From: Paludibacteraceae bacterium
GTDB lineage: Bacteria > Bacteroidota > Bacteroidia > Bacteroidales > Paludibacteraceae
Assembly: GCA_016283095.1 (NCBI GenBank)
Contig: JAEEMG010000019.1
Span: 55,631-119,630 of the forward strand
Direction of reading: 5' to 3'
DNA length: 64,000 nucleotides
The notes below the pieces were generated by a model that was not told the DNA's origin, did not search any database, and was given only the letters and a program-made list of their open reading frames with translations. A program made the translations under genes and the position numbers. Within the stretch, counting starts at the first letter, position 1, and every line of letters starts with the position of its first letter. Shown piece by piece: positions 54,723 to 64,000 of this stretch.

Positions 54723-56903
54723 ATGAGAACAATATTTCTATTCATATCATTAGTGATCTCCGCATCATTATCAGCAGAGATGATTTCATCCACTCGCTTC
54801 GAATCTGCGGAAGCAGGCAAACCGTTTTTGCTTGAGAACTGGAAAAACGAAGGTTTCTCAACAGGCACATGGGATAACGGTCTGAAAGACAGAACTATAA
54901 TCGACACCACATATTCGGTGTCAGGCAGAAAATCATTGCGTGTGGAATATCCGAAAGGTGGTGTCGGACCACAGGAGACTGGAGCTCAAGTGGAGTTAAA
55001 ATTTCCATCACGTGATGTGGCTTACATGTCATATTGGATGCGATTCTCCGACAATTTCAGTTTCGGCACAACAAACGAAGGAGGCAAACTGCCTGGATTA
55101 TGCGGAGGAAACAACTGTTCAGGAGGAGACAACTGTGACGGCACAAACGGATTCTCCGCACGATTCATGTGGAGAGCCGGCGGACAGATAGTGCTTTATC
55201 TCTACCACATGGACAAGCCAGAGAAATATGGGGAAGACCATCCATTGAAATATGCAGATGGAAGCAATGTGATATTCGAGAGAGGCACATGGCACCACAT
55301 CGAAGAACGAGTAAAAATCAATTCAGCAGGAGATGTATACGACGGTGAGGTGCAGGCTTGGGTAGACGGCAAAGAGGTGCTGTCGCTAAAGGGTCTCAGA
55401 TTCACAAATAATGGAGACAAAGTGGACAAACTATACATCTCGACATTCCATGGTGGAGACGACGAGACATGGGCACCAACTGAAACCTGCCATATTTGGT
55501 TTGACGACATCAGAATCGGAACAAGCCGTATAGAATCCCGTCTCTACACATGTGCCGGACCTTCCCTTGGTAAAAACAGAGCGTTGTGTGCAGGCTCTCC
55601 TATCCTACTCTCCGCATCAGACACCGACTACGATTCATACGTCTGGACGAAAGGCAACACATTGATATCCAACAGCAAAAGTATCACCGTCGACAAAAGC
55701 GGAGCATATACACTAGCTGTAGACAGCGGATGGTGTGCGAAAAAAAGCACCGTCTACATCAGTGAACAATTAGAACCGAATTTGGGAAAAGACAGAGCTA
55801 TCTGCAAAACATCATTCGAGATCCTTGAGAGTGGCATAGAAAGCAAAAACAACCTTTCTTACCAATGGTTAAAAGATGGAAGAGATTTGCAAACAACCGA
55901 GCCATCCATCAAAGTAAAAGATGCTGGAACATATACAGTCAAAGTGAAAGCAGAAGGATGCGAAGAGGCCTCAGCAAACGTAAGACTTACGTCAAAGCTA
56001 CTGAATATCCCAGATGTCACAGACGAACCAGGCAAAACAGTGGAGATAAAACCGTCACCATCAAAAGATTATATTTGGAAAGACGAGAATGGTCTCCCAT
56101 TCAGTATTGGAAGCAGTTGCAAAGTGGAAATTCCAAATGGAGAGAGATACATTTACGTATCCGACGCCGACGCATATTCCGGATATGTAGGCAAGAAAAG
56201 CATAAGCGTCAACGAATCATACACAGACAACAGATTCGACAGAAAGATGAGATTCGAGACATTCAGAGATGTCACAATCGACTCCCTGTCAATATATACC
56301 GCTGACGCGCAAGACGTCGTGTTGCGAATCATAACAGACGACGAAGAGCATACCGTATGGGAGCAGAAATATCCAGGACTTGGTATAGGAGAGCACCGTC
56401 TACCTATCAACGCAACACTGACCAAAGGGAAATATATGATGGATGCGGTAGGCAGCACAGGCAGATTGCGACACTCCAACCAAAAAGACACTGACATAAA
56501 ATTTCCATATACAATAGACGGAATAATAACCATCACAGGCTCCAATGTCGAATGGATAGACGCATCGCCATACTATCTCTTCTTCTACAACTGGAAAATA
56601 TCCGCTGGCAACACATGTGCGAGCACACCTGTAAAAATATCAAACATCAATGATATCAGCAATCTCAGCGAAATGCCAAATGATGTTTTCATAGTCTACA
56701 AAAGAGGCAGTAAGATCAACATTATAGCGAACGACATAATAAAAGAAGTGAAAGTCACAAAGGCAAATGGAAAGGAGAAAATCTTCAAAGCAAACGGAGT
56801 AATCAACAACAGTTGGGAGATCTCCGTACATTCAAAAGAGCCTTTGATAATCAGAGTGCAAACAATAGACGGAAAAATCATGACGCAGAAATTAATATAT
56901 TGA
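54723..56903 (+). CDS. Secreted PL14-like (alginate-lyase-fold) protein with Ig-like modules and T9SS tag
   Basis: 726 residues. A signal peptide (MRTIFLFISLVISASLSA) is followed by a domain at about 20-275 with the layout of polysaccharide lyase family 14. It has SYWMRFSDNF, a GGKLPGLCGG metal or substrate loop, FSARFMWRAGG, the RGTWHHIEERVKIN block and a C-terminal IWFDDIRIG. Two Ig/PKD-like units with Cys pairs follow (GPSLGKNRALC and PNLGKDRAIC starts, near 280 and 352), then a beta-rich region. The last 70 residues (IVYKRGSKINIIAND ... IIRVQTIDGKIMTQKLIY) resemble a type A T9SS tag. Probably a surface or secreted polysaccharide-cleaving enzyme; the substrate is not determinable here. The start is the ATG after a -7 box at 54638-54645. 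Confidence 0.82.
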   Translation: MRTIFLFISLVISASLSAEMISSTRFESAEAGKPFLLENWKNEGFSTGTWDNGLKDRTIIDTTYSVSGRKSLRVEYPKGGVGPQETGAQVELKFPSRDVAYMSYWMRFSDNFSFGTTNEGGKLPGLCGGNNCSGGDNCDGTNGFSARFMWRAGGQIVLYLYHMDKPEKYGEDHPLKYADGSNVIFERGTWHHIEERVKINSAGDVYDGEVQAWVDGKEVLSLKGLRFTNNGDKVDKLYISTFHGGDDETWAPTETCHIWFDDIRIGTSRIESRLYTCAGPSLGKNRALCAGSPILLSASDTDYDSYVWTKGNTLISNSKSITVDKSGAYTLAVDSGWCAKKSTVYISEQLEPNLGKDRAICKTSFEILESGIESKNNLSYQWLKDGRDLQTTEPSIKVKDAGTYTVKVKAEGCEEASANVRLTSKLLNIPDVTDEPGKTVEIKPSPSKDYIWKDENGLPFSIGSSCKVEIPNGERYIYVSDADAYSGYVGKKSISVNESYTDNRFDRKMRFETFRDVTIDSLSIYTADAQDVVLRIITDDEEHTVWEQKYPGLGIGEHRLPINATLTKGKYMMDAVGSTGRLRHSNQKDTDIKFPYTIDGIITITGSNVEWIDASPYYLFFYNWKISAGNTCASTPVKISNINDISNLSEMPNDVFIVYKRGSKINIIANDIIKEVKVTKANGKEKIFKANGVINNSWEISVHSKEPLIIRVQTIDGKIMTQKLIY

Positions 56904-56919
56904 TTTCAATGCGTAATTC

Positions 56920-57060
56920 ATAATTTGATGTGTACGGGCGATCCCTTGTTACGTCGTCAGACGTTAAATATCGGTAGACGTTAATATCGGTAGACACGCC
57001 ATCCATTACCCCATTCGGGGTTATATTTTCCGATGTCACAATTTCCGTTTCCAAAAGATA
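56920..57060. repeat. Short repeats upstream of rnpB
   Basis: AGACGTTAA(A)TATCGGT occurs twice in tandem (56959-56975 and 56976-56991). It follows a short GGGCGATCC remnant of the intergenic repeat near 56,937. A CCCC-ATTC-GGGG hairpin lies at about 57,009-57,020. Confidence 0.45.
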
Positions 57061-57092
57061 GAGATTTTATATTTTTATCCCCGAAAAAAGTG

Positions 57093-57100
57093 TAATTTTG
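57093..57100 (+). promoter_or_regulatory. Bacteroidota -7 promoter box (TAATTTTG) for rnpB
   Basis: Exact match, placed 7 bases before the 5' end of the RNase P RNA, exactly where expected. Confidence 0.75.
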
Positions 57101-57106
57101 CAAACT

Positions 57107-57480
<374 letters not shown>

Positions 57481-57517
57481 TTTTTTCTAAACCACTAACA
57501 CTTAATCGACAACAGTT

Positions 57518-58861
57518 TTGGAAGCAAAAGCGAAAGATATAATAGACAAGTTGAAAAAAGGATTCGTCTCATTCTTTAAAGATCCACAAGAGTACATCTA
57601 CGAAGCCATCAACAATCTCCGTAAAGGCGGCGATATAAAAGGTATCGGATGGATATTTGAATTAGTGGCGACGGTGCTGCTATGCTTCATAGGATTCAAA
57701 CAAAAGTCTATCGGTCAGAAATCGAAGGTGCTGACCTACCACACCGTGTTTTCCATGATACCTGTGTTCGCATTCATAATTGCGATCGCCAAAGGATTTG
57801 GTGGATATGATGAGAAGATCATAGATCTGATCAACGAATACGTAGGAGAGAACTCCGACAAAGTCATGCAGCTATACAACACTGCGCAAAAGCAGCTTGA
57901 ATACTCACAAGGTGGAGTCATCCTGGGTGTGGGTATAATCTTCCTCACATGGTCAGTCTACAGCATTTTCTCCGAAGTCGAATCATTCTTCAACGACATC
58001 TGGAGAATAATGAATTCAAGAAGTTTCATAAGACGAGTGTCTAACTATATCGCGTCGCTATTCATCATAACTATTCTTTTGATATGCAGCGTAGGTTTCA
58101 GAGTCTACACCAACGAAATAGGAGGCGCGATAGGGACAATAGTCAAATGGGGAACACCATGGATAGCAACACTCCTTATGTTCTTCTTCCTCTACACTGC
58201 CATTCCAAACACACGAGTCAAGGCAAGCAAAGCCATCATATCAGCATTCATCGCAAGTTTGGCCTTCATCATGCTCTATTTTGTGTTCACCACGATCATG
58301 TTCAAAGCGGCCAGCTACAACCAAGTGTACGGTAGTATCGCGATAATCGTGTTGGGATTAATGTTTGTCAACTACTTCTGGGTAATCACATTGAGTGGAG
58401 CTGAGCTATGTTTTTCAATGCAGAGCGACGGAAACCTGTCATTCATTTCTACCGGAGACAAAAAGAAATCCGACTACGAAAACGACTTCTACAGATTAAG
58501 AATAGCCTCATCCATATACAGACGTTTCAGCGAATCGAAAGACGGCAAAATCAGTTTTTCCGAGGTGAAGACTCTGAGTGAGGAGTGTGCGCTATCATCA
58601 CACCAAGTGATGGATTATCTGGAAAAACTGCGTGTGGCAGGAATCGTAAGCAAGGTACAGATCGACACAAGAGAAGACTGCTTCCAGCCTGCGATGCCTG
58701 TGGAGCAGATGACAATGAGACTGTTCTTCAACAAAATCCATACAGCCGACTTCAACAAAGAAGATGAGACACAAACTCAAAGCGAGATAAGCAAGCATTT
58801 CAGCAATCACATATCCAACATTGAGAATGCCACAAGCGATATTCTGATCAAGGATTTATAA
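57518..58861 (+). CDS. YihY/BrkB-family membrane protein
   Basis: 447 residues. The only start before the upstream stop is TTG at 57518, so translation most likely begins there. Six membrane segments typical of YihY/BrkB lie at about residues 45-310 (ELVATVLLCFIGF, VFSMIPVFAFIIAIA, VILGVGIIFLTWSVYSIF, ASLFIITILLICSVGF, WIATLLMFFFLYTAIPNTRV, AFIASLAFIMLYFVF), with the conserved FSMIP-type motif. A soluble C-terminal part of about 130 residues looks winged-helix-like (ALSSHQVMDYLEKLRVAGIV). Inner-membrane location; the biochemical role of the family is unsettled. It follows rnpB closely. Confidence 0.88.
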   Translation: MEAKAKDIIDKLKKGFVSFFKDPQEYIYEAINNLRKGGDIKGIGWIFELVATVLLCFIGFKQKSIGQKSKVLTYHTVFSMIPVFAFIIAIAKGFGGYDEKIIDLINEYVGENSDKVMQLYNTAQKQLEYSQGGVILGVGIIFLTWSVYSIFSEVESFFNDIWRIMNSRSFIRRVSNYIASLFIITILLICSVGFRVYTNEIGGAIGTIVKWGTPWIATLLMFFFLYTAIPNTRVKASKAIISAFIASLAFIMLYFVFTTIMFKAASYNQVYGSIAIIVLGLMFVNYFWVITLSGAELCFSMQSDGNLSFISTGDKKKSDYENDFYRLRIASSIYRRFSESKDGKISFSEVKTLSEECALSSHQVMDYLEKLRVAGIVSKVQIDTREDCFQPAMPVEQMTMRLFFNKIHTADFNKEDETQTQSEISKHFSNHISNIENATSDILIKDL

Positions 58862-59036
58862 GTTGGTGGATGGTGGATGATTGATGGTGGATGGTGGATG
58901 ATTGATGATTCGTTCCCGAAGGGAACACATTAAAGAATTCAACCGTATCCGATTGTTGTATAACTCGTTATACAACTGTCGGGAGAAAGACACAAAGCGT
59001 GTATACGCAACTGTCGAGAAAAGACCCAACACAACA
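58862..59036. repeat. Repeat-rich intergenic stretch
   Basis: Contains two tandem 21-base units of GGTGGATGGTGGATGATTGAT (58865-58906), a palindrome GTTCCC-GAA-GGGAAC (58911-58925), and a 22-base inverted repeat GTTGTATAAC-TC-GTTATACAAC (58955-58976) with imperfectly matching flanks. A direct repeat ACAACTGTCG..GAGAAA also occurs (near 58,972 and 59,010, the second copy reading gcaactgtcgagaaa). No gene is seen. Confidence 0.65.
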
Positions 59037-59066
59037 AAAAAGGACGCCACATTGTGACGTCCTATA
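59034..59066 (-). terminator. Rho-independent terminator after the OmpA-domain gene
   Basis: On the minus strand the stem AGGACGTCACA / TGTGGCGTCCT (one mismatch) is followed by a T-run, 26 bases past the stop at 59089. Confidence 0.85.
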
Positions 59067-59088
59067 TTTATTTTCGAAGATTCAACAA

Positions 59089-60330
59089 TTAGAACACCTG
59101 AATCTCAACTCGTCTGTTCTTCTCCGGATTGTCGCTGATTGGTTTAGATGAACCCATTCCGATAGCGAACAATCTGTTTCTTTCGATTCCATGACCAGCG
59201 ATATAATCAACAACTGACTGAGCACGATCCTTTGAAAGCGGAATGTTGATCTCATCACCACCATCTGAACTAGTGTGGCCGATCACTCTTGCCTTCTTGT
59301 CTGGATTATTCTGCAAGTACTTAACGATACCGTCAAGAGCAGTCTTTGAACTTTCATTCAACTCTGAGCTTCCTGCAGGGAAAGTGATATTATCGAAGCT
59401 TGACGACATTCCTTTATTCAAGTTATCCTCGATTGCCTGAGCGATTTCATCTGCAGTCTCAGCTGTTACCGCGTTTGACTTGATTGTATCGTTAGCGATG
59501 CCTGCCAAACTGTCTGCAATTGCCTGAGCCTTCATGATTGAATCCTGATACAAGCTGTCTCTTAAAAATGCCTCTCTCTCTGCCTTTGCCTTAGCTCCAT
59601 TTAGAGCAACTGGCTCACCACAAGAGAAATCTTTATCGTCGTTGCAAGCCTTCATCATAAAGAATCCGAAAAGCAAAAGCATCAAGATGACAGGAATCCA
59701 CTTACAGTTGCATGACGCATTTGAATCATCATCAGAAACTTCCTCTACATCTTTTTTATTAGGCAACGACGCTGCAGTAACCATAAATGGATCTGTATCG
59801 TCATTGTCGCTAGTATCCTTTATTCCGCTTCCGATAGCACGTGTCTCTGATGGTTCCTCTGTTTTTTCCTCGTGAGCGACTGGTGCATTGCCAGCTGCCA
59901 ATGCCTTGAAATTCTCCTGAGCAGCCTCAACATCATAATCGTTCAAGCCTTCTAGCCAGAAGCTTCCTCTTTCACCTGGACGCTTTGTCTTGCTGAACTC
60001 AGCGACCTCAATTCCAAACTGTTTTGCGTGCTCCACCACCTTGTTGTAGTCAGCATTATTCCAAGCCTCAATCATTGCAAGCTCAGTGCCATCAGCCAAG
60101 AAAATAGTCTCGTCGTCTCGCTCAAAGTATCTTTTCTCGTAATTTTTCACATTTCCTTTCTCTCTGACGTCAAGGAACAAAGATTTTCCAGCCGCAGAAC
60201 TAAGTGTCTCTGGAAACGCCTTATCCAAATCCTCTTTTGTTGATTCAGGATGAAGTAGCAAGTATGCCTCGACAATACCCAATACAGTACGGCTCTGAGC
60301 TCGGCCGTGAACTTTTATTTTGCTGTCCAT
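59089..60330 (-). CDS. OmpA-domain protein with internal membrane segment
   Basis: 413 residues. There is no N-terminal signal peptide. The first 145 residues form an unrecognised soluble domain (SRTVLGIVEAYLLLHPESTK, DETIFLADGTELAMIEAWNN). An acidic linker leads to one membrane segment at about 211-228 (WIPVILMLLLFGFFMMKAC). Then comes a coiled-coil-like region and a C-terminal OmpA-like peptidoglycan-binding domain (about 313-413: ITFPAGSSELNESSK, ARVIGHTSSDGGDEINIPLS, KDRAQSVVDYI, NRRVEIQVF). So it probably spans the inner membrane with the N-domain in the cytosol and the OmpA domain in the periplasm. It sits divergently from uvrA. Confidence 0.88.
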   Translation of the reverse strand: MDSKIKVHGRAQSRTVLGIVEAYLLLHPESTKEDLDKAFPETLSSAAGKSLFLDVREKGNVKNYEKRYFERDDETIFLADGTELAMIEAWNNADYNKVVEHAKQFGIEVAEFSKTKRPGERGSFWLEGLNDYDVEAAQENFKALAAGNAPVAHEEKTEEPSETRAIGSGIKDTSDNDDTDPFMVTAASLPNKKDVEEVSDDDSNASCNCKWIPVILMLLLFGFFMMKACNDDKDFSCGEPVALNGAKAKAEREAFLRDSLYQDSIMKAQAIADSLAGIANDTIKSNAVTAETADEIAQAIEDNLNKGMSSSFDNITFPAGSSELNESSKTALDGIVKYLQNNPDKKARVIGHTSSDGGDEINIPLSKDRAQSVVDYIAGHGIERNRLFAIGMGSSKPISDNPEKNRRVEIQVF

Positions 60331-60385
60331 AATTCTTTTGTGATCTTTGATTTATTCGTAATTACAAAAATATAAAAAGAATTGA

Positions 60386-60393
60386 TAACTTTG
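60386..60393 (+). promoter_or_regulatory. Bacteroidota -7 promoter box (TAACTTTG) for uvrA
   Basis: Exact match, 27 bases before the uvrA ATG, in the 90-base gap to the divergent OmpA-domain gene. Confidence 0.65.
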
Positions 60394-60420
60394 CAGAAAT
60401 TTACAAATTTGTAGCAAACT

Positions 60421-63282
60421 ATGGCTGTTAAAGCAGAAGAGGAAATCGAAACAGAGCAGATTGAAGTTTACGGAGCAAGAGTCCACAATCTTAAAAATAT
60501 TGACGTGTCTATTCCACGCAACAAACTGACGGTGATCACCGGACTCAGCGGCAGTGGAAAGTCGTCTCTCGCATTCGACACTATCTTCGCTGAAGGCCAA
60601 CGCAGATATATCGAGACTTTTTCTGCATACGCCCGCAACTTCCTTGGCAATGTGGAGCGTCCAGACGTGGATAAAATCACAGGATTGAGCCCCGTCATCT
60701 CTATCGAGCAGAAAACAACCAATAAGAATCCTCGCTCCACCGTCGGCACAACAACCGAAATCTACGACTTCCTGCGTCTTCTTTTCGCAAGAGCCGGAGA
60801 AGCATTCTCCTACGAGACAGGAGAAAAAATGGTGAAATACAGCGAGGAACAGATTCTAAACCTTATCGAATCTGACTATGAAGGAGACGGGATAATCATT
60901 TTGGCTCCCGTCGTGAAAGCCAGGAAAGGTCACTATAAAGAACTCTTCGAGCAGATCCGCAAAAAAGGATTCCATAATGTCCGTATAGACGGTGAGATCC
61001 GCCAGATCGTCCTTGGAATGAAGGTGGACCGTTATAAAAACCACAACATCGAGATCGAGGTAGACAAACTTATGGTTCATGCCAAAGATGCTCACAGAAT
61101 CAGAGAATCTGTGCGTCTGGCGATGAAATTGGGAGATGGAGAAGTGATGATCGTGCGACGTGGAGAAGACCAAGCCCGTCATTTCAGCCGACATCTGATG
61201 TGCCCGACTTCCGGAATATCTTATGCGGAGCCAGCACCACACAATTTTTCATTCAACTCACCCCACGGAGCCTGTCCTCATTGTAAAGGATTGGGAATGG
61301 TCACGACTGTGGATGTCGACAAGATCATCCCCGACAAAAGCATCAGCATCTATTCAGGAGGTATAGTGCCACTTGGAAAATATAAAAAGAATGTCTTCTT
61401 CTCTCAACTTGAGGTGATCGCAGAGAAATATGGATTCACACTTAAAGATCCTATCAGCGACATTCCGGAAGAGGCATTGGACATCATCCTCAACGGTACA
61501 GACGAATTGATCCAAGTGAAGAATGACGCCACAGGAGTAGTCAGCCGTCCTCTTGGATTCGAGGGTGTGATGCAATACGTGGAGATGCAGCAGGAGGACG
61601 ATGCGTCCGCCACAGCACAGAAATGGGCATCTCAGTTCAGCAAAACCACCGTCTGCCCAGAATGTCAAGGTCAGAGACTGAAGAAAGAAGCCTTGCATTT
61701 CCGTATCAACGGAATGAACATCGCCCAACTTTCCGAAATGGACTTGGCCCAATTGATGGATTGGTGCAAGACAGCCGAATCTGGCATGAGCGACAAGCAG
61801 AAAGCCATCGCAAGCGAGATTTTGAAAGAGATCAGCACACGAATACAGTTCTTGCTCGACGTCGGTTTGGAATACCTTAGTCTCAACCGTGCAAGCGTCA
61901 CGCTATCAGGAGGAGAAAGCCAACGTATCCGTCTGGCCACTCAGATCGGATCACAACTCGTCAACGTACTTTATATCCTTGACGAGCCAAGCATCGGTCT
62001 GCATCAGAGAGACAACATCCGATTAATCAACTCATTAAAGAATCTTCGTGATGTCGGCAACACAGTCATCGTTGTCGAGCACGACAAAGATATGATGCTC
62101 AACGCAGACTATATTGTGGATATCGGGCCTAAAGCGGGACGTCTTGGTGGAGAGGTCGTATTCTCAGGCACACCGAAAGAGATGCTGAAGAAAGGCACCA
62201 CCACAGCCCAATATCTGTCTGGAGACAAAAACATTCTCCCTAATGAGACACTGCGTGAGGGCAACGGCAAAGCCATCACTCTATATGGAGCAAGAGGCAA
62301 CAATTTAAAAGGAGCTACAGTGACATTCCCACTTGGAATGTTGATTGTGGTGACGGGAGTGTCAGGAAGTGGAAAAAGTACACTTATCAACGACACACTG
62401 CAGCCAATTCTCAGCCAGAAATTCTACCGTTCATTGCAGGATCCACTTCCATACGACGCGATAGACGGAATCGAGAACATAGACAAGGTCATCAACGTCG
62501 ACCAGACTCCGATCGGCCGCACACCTCGTTCAAATCCAGCCACTTACACAGGAATATTCTCCGACATACGAGCATTGTTTGTAAATGCTCCAGAGTCTAA
62601 GATAAGAGGATACAGACCTGGCAGATTCTCATTCAACGTGAAAGGAGGAAGATGCGAAGCTTGTATGGGCAACGGATTCAAAACAATCGAGATGAATTTC
62701 TTGCCAGACGTGTTGACTCCATGTGAAGAATGCCATGGAAAACGCTACAACCGAGAGACGCTTGAAGTCCGCTTCAAAGGAAAGAGCATCGCAGACGTGT
62801 TGGACATGACAATCAACATGGCTGTAGAGTTTTTCGAGAACGTGCCGACTATATATCAGAAAGTCAAGATATTGCAAGAGATCGGTTTGGGCTATATCAA
62901 ACTCGGACAGCCATCCACTACCCTATCAGGAGGAGAGAGCCAACGAATAAAACTGGCGACAGAACTGATCAAAAAAGATACCGGCCACACAATGTATATA
63001 TTGGACGAGCCGACGACAGGACTTCATTTTGAAGACATAAAAGTATTGCTTGGTGTATTGCAACGTCTTGTAGACAAAGGCAATACTGTTGTAGTGATCG
63101 AGCATAATCTGGATGTGATCAAAGTGGCGGATTATATCATAGACATGGGTCCAGGCGGAGGACGCAACGGAGGAAAAGTCGTTTGTTGCGGACGTCCAAA
63201 TGAAGTGGCAGCATGCGAGGAAAGCTATACAGGCAAATTCTTGAAAGAAGAATTTGAATGGATAAAGAAACATACTAAATAA
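60421..63282 (+). CDS. uvrA: Excinuclease ABC subunit A
   Basis: DNA-damage recognition ATPase of nucleotide excision repair. 953 residues, normal length. It has two ABC ATPase modules: Walker [10 protein letters not shown] and GVSGSGKST, signatures [12 protein letters not shown] and [12 protein letters not shown], and Walker B regions [14 protein letters not shown] and [14 protein letters not shown]. Two zinc-finger motifs are visible, [16 protein letters not shown] and [16 protein letters not shown]. It is followed 40 bases later by a glycosyltransferase gene. Confidence 0.97.
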   Translation: MAVKAEEEIETEQIEVYGARVHNLKNIDVSIPRNKLTVITGLSGSGKSSLAFDTIFAEGQRRYIETFSAYARNFLGNVERPDVDKITGLSPVISIEQKTTNKNPRSTVGTTTEIYDFLRLLFARAGEAFSYETGEKMVKYSEEQILNLIESDYEGDGIIILAPVVKARKGHYKELFEQIRKKGFHNVRIDGEIRQIVLGMKVDRYKNHNIEIEVDKLMVHAKDAHRIRESVRLAMKLGDGEVMIVRRGEDQARHFSRHLMCPTSGISYAEPAPHNFSFNSPHGACPHCKGLGMVTTVDVDKIIPDKSISIYSGGIVPLGKYKKNVFFSQLEVIAEKYGFTLKDPISDIPEEALDIILNGTDELIQVKNDATGVVSRPLGFEGVMQYVEMQQEDDASATAQKWASQFSKTTVCPECQGQRLKKEALHFRINGMNIAQLSEMDLAQLMDWCKTAESGMSDKQKAIASEILKEISTRIQFLLDVGLEYLSLNRASVTLSGGESQRIRLATQIGSQLVNVLYILDEPSIGLHQRDNIRLINSLKNLRDVGNTVIVVEHDKDMMLNADYIVDIGPKAGRLGGEVVFSGTPKEMLKKGTTTAQYLSGDKNILPNETLREGNGKAITLYGARGNNLKGATVTFPLGMLIVVTGVSGSGKSTLINDTLQPILSQKFYRSLQDPLPYDAIDGIENIDKVINVDQTPIGRTPRSNPATYTGIFSDIRALFVNAPESKIRGYRPGRFSFNVKGGRCEACMGNGFKTIEMNFLPDVLTPCEECHGKRYNRETLEVRFKGKSIADVLDMTINMAVEFFENVPTIYQKVKILQEIGLGYIKLGQPSTTLSGGESQRIKLATELIKKDTGHTMYILDEPTTGLHFEDIKVLLGVLQRLVDKGNTVVVIEHNLDVIKVADYIIDMGPGGGRNGGKVVCCGRPNEVAACEESYTGKFLKEEFEWIKKHTK

Positions 63283-63322
63283 CCATAGAATCAAATTATC
63301 TAAACACAAAAACTTGGTGAAC

Positions 63323-64000
63323 ATGCAAACAGACATTTCCATAATAATTGCCGTTTACAACAACACTAAATGGTTGAAAATGATTTTCAACATGTTGCAG
63401 CGACAAACCTATAAGGCATTCGAAGTTGTCATTGCAGATGATGGCTCATCAGAAGAGAGTGTTCAGACAATAAAACAAATGATAAAAGAAGTGTCTTTCC
63501 CTGTTCAGCACGTATGGCATGAGGACAAAGGATGGCAGAAAGACATCATATTAAATAAAGCGGTTGTGGCAAGCAGATCGGAATATCTGGTATTTCTAGA
63601 TGGAGATTGCATCCCCGACAAAAATTTTGTGAAAGACCATTATGATCTACGTCAACAAGGCATTGTGGTGGGAGGACGACGAGTGCAGCTTCCGCAGAAG
63701 ATGTCTGACGAGTTGACTCCAGAGCTTGTCGCAGATGGATATCTCGAAAAGAAATCACTCAGTTTGCTATTCTGCAAAGAGCGTCATTCAGAAAATGTTT
63801 TGCGAGTACCATTGAAGATCCGTAATATATTAGGAATCTGCAAGCCCAAAAAAGGAGGACTATTAGGCTGCAATTTTGGAATGTACAAAAGTGATTTGCT
63901 AAAAGTGAATGGATTTGACGAAAGATTCCTAGCACCAGCCACAGGAGAAGACACAGACCTGGAAGCTCGTTTGGCACGCATAGGCATTCCAGTATACAGA
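63323..64000 (+). CDS. Family 2 glycosyltransferase, partial (C-terminus beyond right edge)
   Basis: 226 codons from the ATG to the window end with no stop. A GT-A fold start is visible: SIIIAVYNNTKWLKMIFNML, then VVIADDGSSEES, a conserved GWQKDIILNKAV, and the metal-binding triad in YLVFLDGDCIPD. The later LGCNFGMYKSDLLKVNGFDE and EDTDLEARL match the C-terminal region of galactosyltransferase-like GT2 enzymes. It transfers a sugar from a nucleotide donor, probably to a cell-surface polysaccharide or glycan. Close to uvrA and possibly cotranscribed. Confidence 0.92.
   Translation, partial: MQTDISIIIAVYNNTKWLKMIFNMLQRQTYKAFEVVIADDGSSEESVQTIKQMIKEVSFPVQHVWHEDKGWQKDIILNKAVVASRSEYLVFLDGDCIPDKNFVKDHYDLRQQGIVVGGRRVQLPQKMSDELTPELVADGYLEKKSLSLLFCKERHSENVLRVPLKIRNILGICKPKKGGLLGCNFGMYKSDLLKVNGFDERFLAPATGEDTDLEARLARIGIPVYR

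Overview
The window looks like chromosome from a member of the Bacteroidales (Bacteroidota), probably a gut or rumen lineage. Many genes are preceded by the Bacteroidota -7 box TAnnTTTG. Shine-Dalgarno sites are mostly absent. Three secreted proteins carry type IX secretion (T9SS) C-terminal tags of type A or type B. ftsY and rimO are adjacent and overlapping, as is usual in this phylum, and the class III nucleotide reductase points to an anaerobe. No mobile element, CRISPR array or tRNA was seen.

Layout. From 1 to 24,816 (minus strand) there is one uninterrupted reading frame of at least 8,272 codons. It encodes a giant secreted protein built from Ig-like, SprB-like and HYR-like modules, and its C-terminus lies beyond the left edge. 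Divergent from it is a plus-strand block (25.3-30.8 kb): a TPR protein, a lipoprotein, aroE and nrdD. From 30.9 to 34.1 kb there is an AT-rich accessory patch of small minus-strand proteins, one resembling an Imm11/DUF1629 immunity protein, plus a plus-strand lipoprotein. Housekeeping genes follow: rimO-ftsY (minus), then rplU-rpmA, a small membrane protein, murB and a DUF4153 membrane protein (plus).

From 41 to 48 kb are a secreted CE6/SASA-type esterase with CBM6 and T9SS tag, an apparently frameshifted membrane protein, a small convergent membrane protein, a hipB-hipA toxin-antitoxin pair, purA, and a DUF695 protein. From 48.7 to 54.2 kb is a second large T9SS protein (1,858 aa, type B/CHU_C tag) that shares a module with the giant. 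Next come a PL14-like secreted protein, RNase P RNA, a YihY/BrkB membrane protein, an OmpA-domain protein, uvrA, and the start of a family 2 glycosyltransferase cut by the right edge.

How it fits together. The secreted proteins (giant, 1,858-aa protein, esterase, PL14-like protein) look like a cell-surface and polysaccharide-directed set exported by T9SS; the T9SS machinery is not in this window. The giant protein is the most striking element. Other points worth a second look are an island of unrelated sequence inside its repeat array, a module shared by the two large proteins, an 8-T frameshift in a membrane-protein gene, an immunity-like cluster without an obvious toxin, two promoters with the same unusual -7 variant, and a dispersed family of palindromic intergenic repeats.
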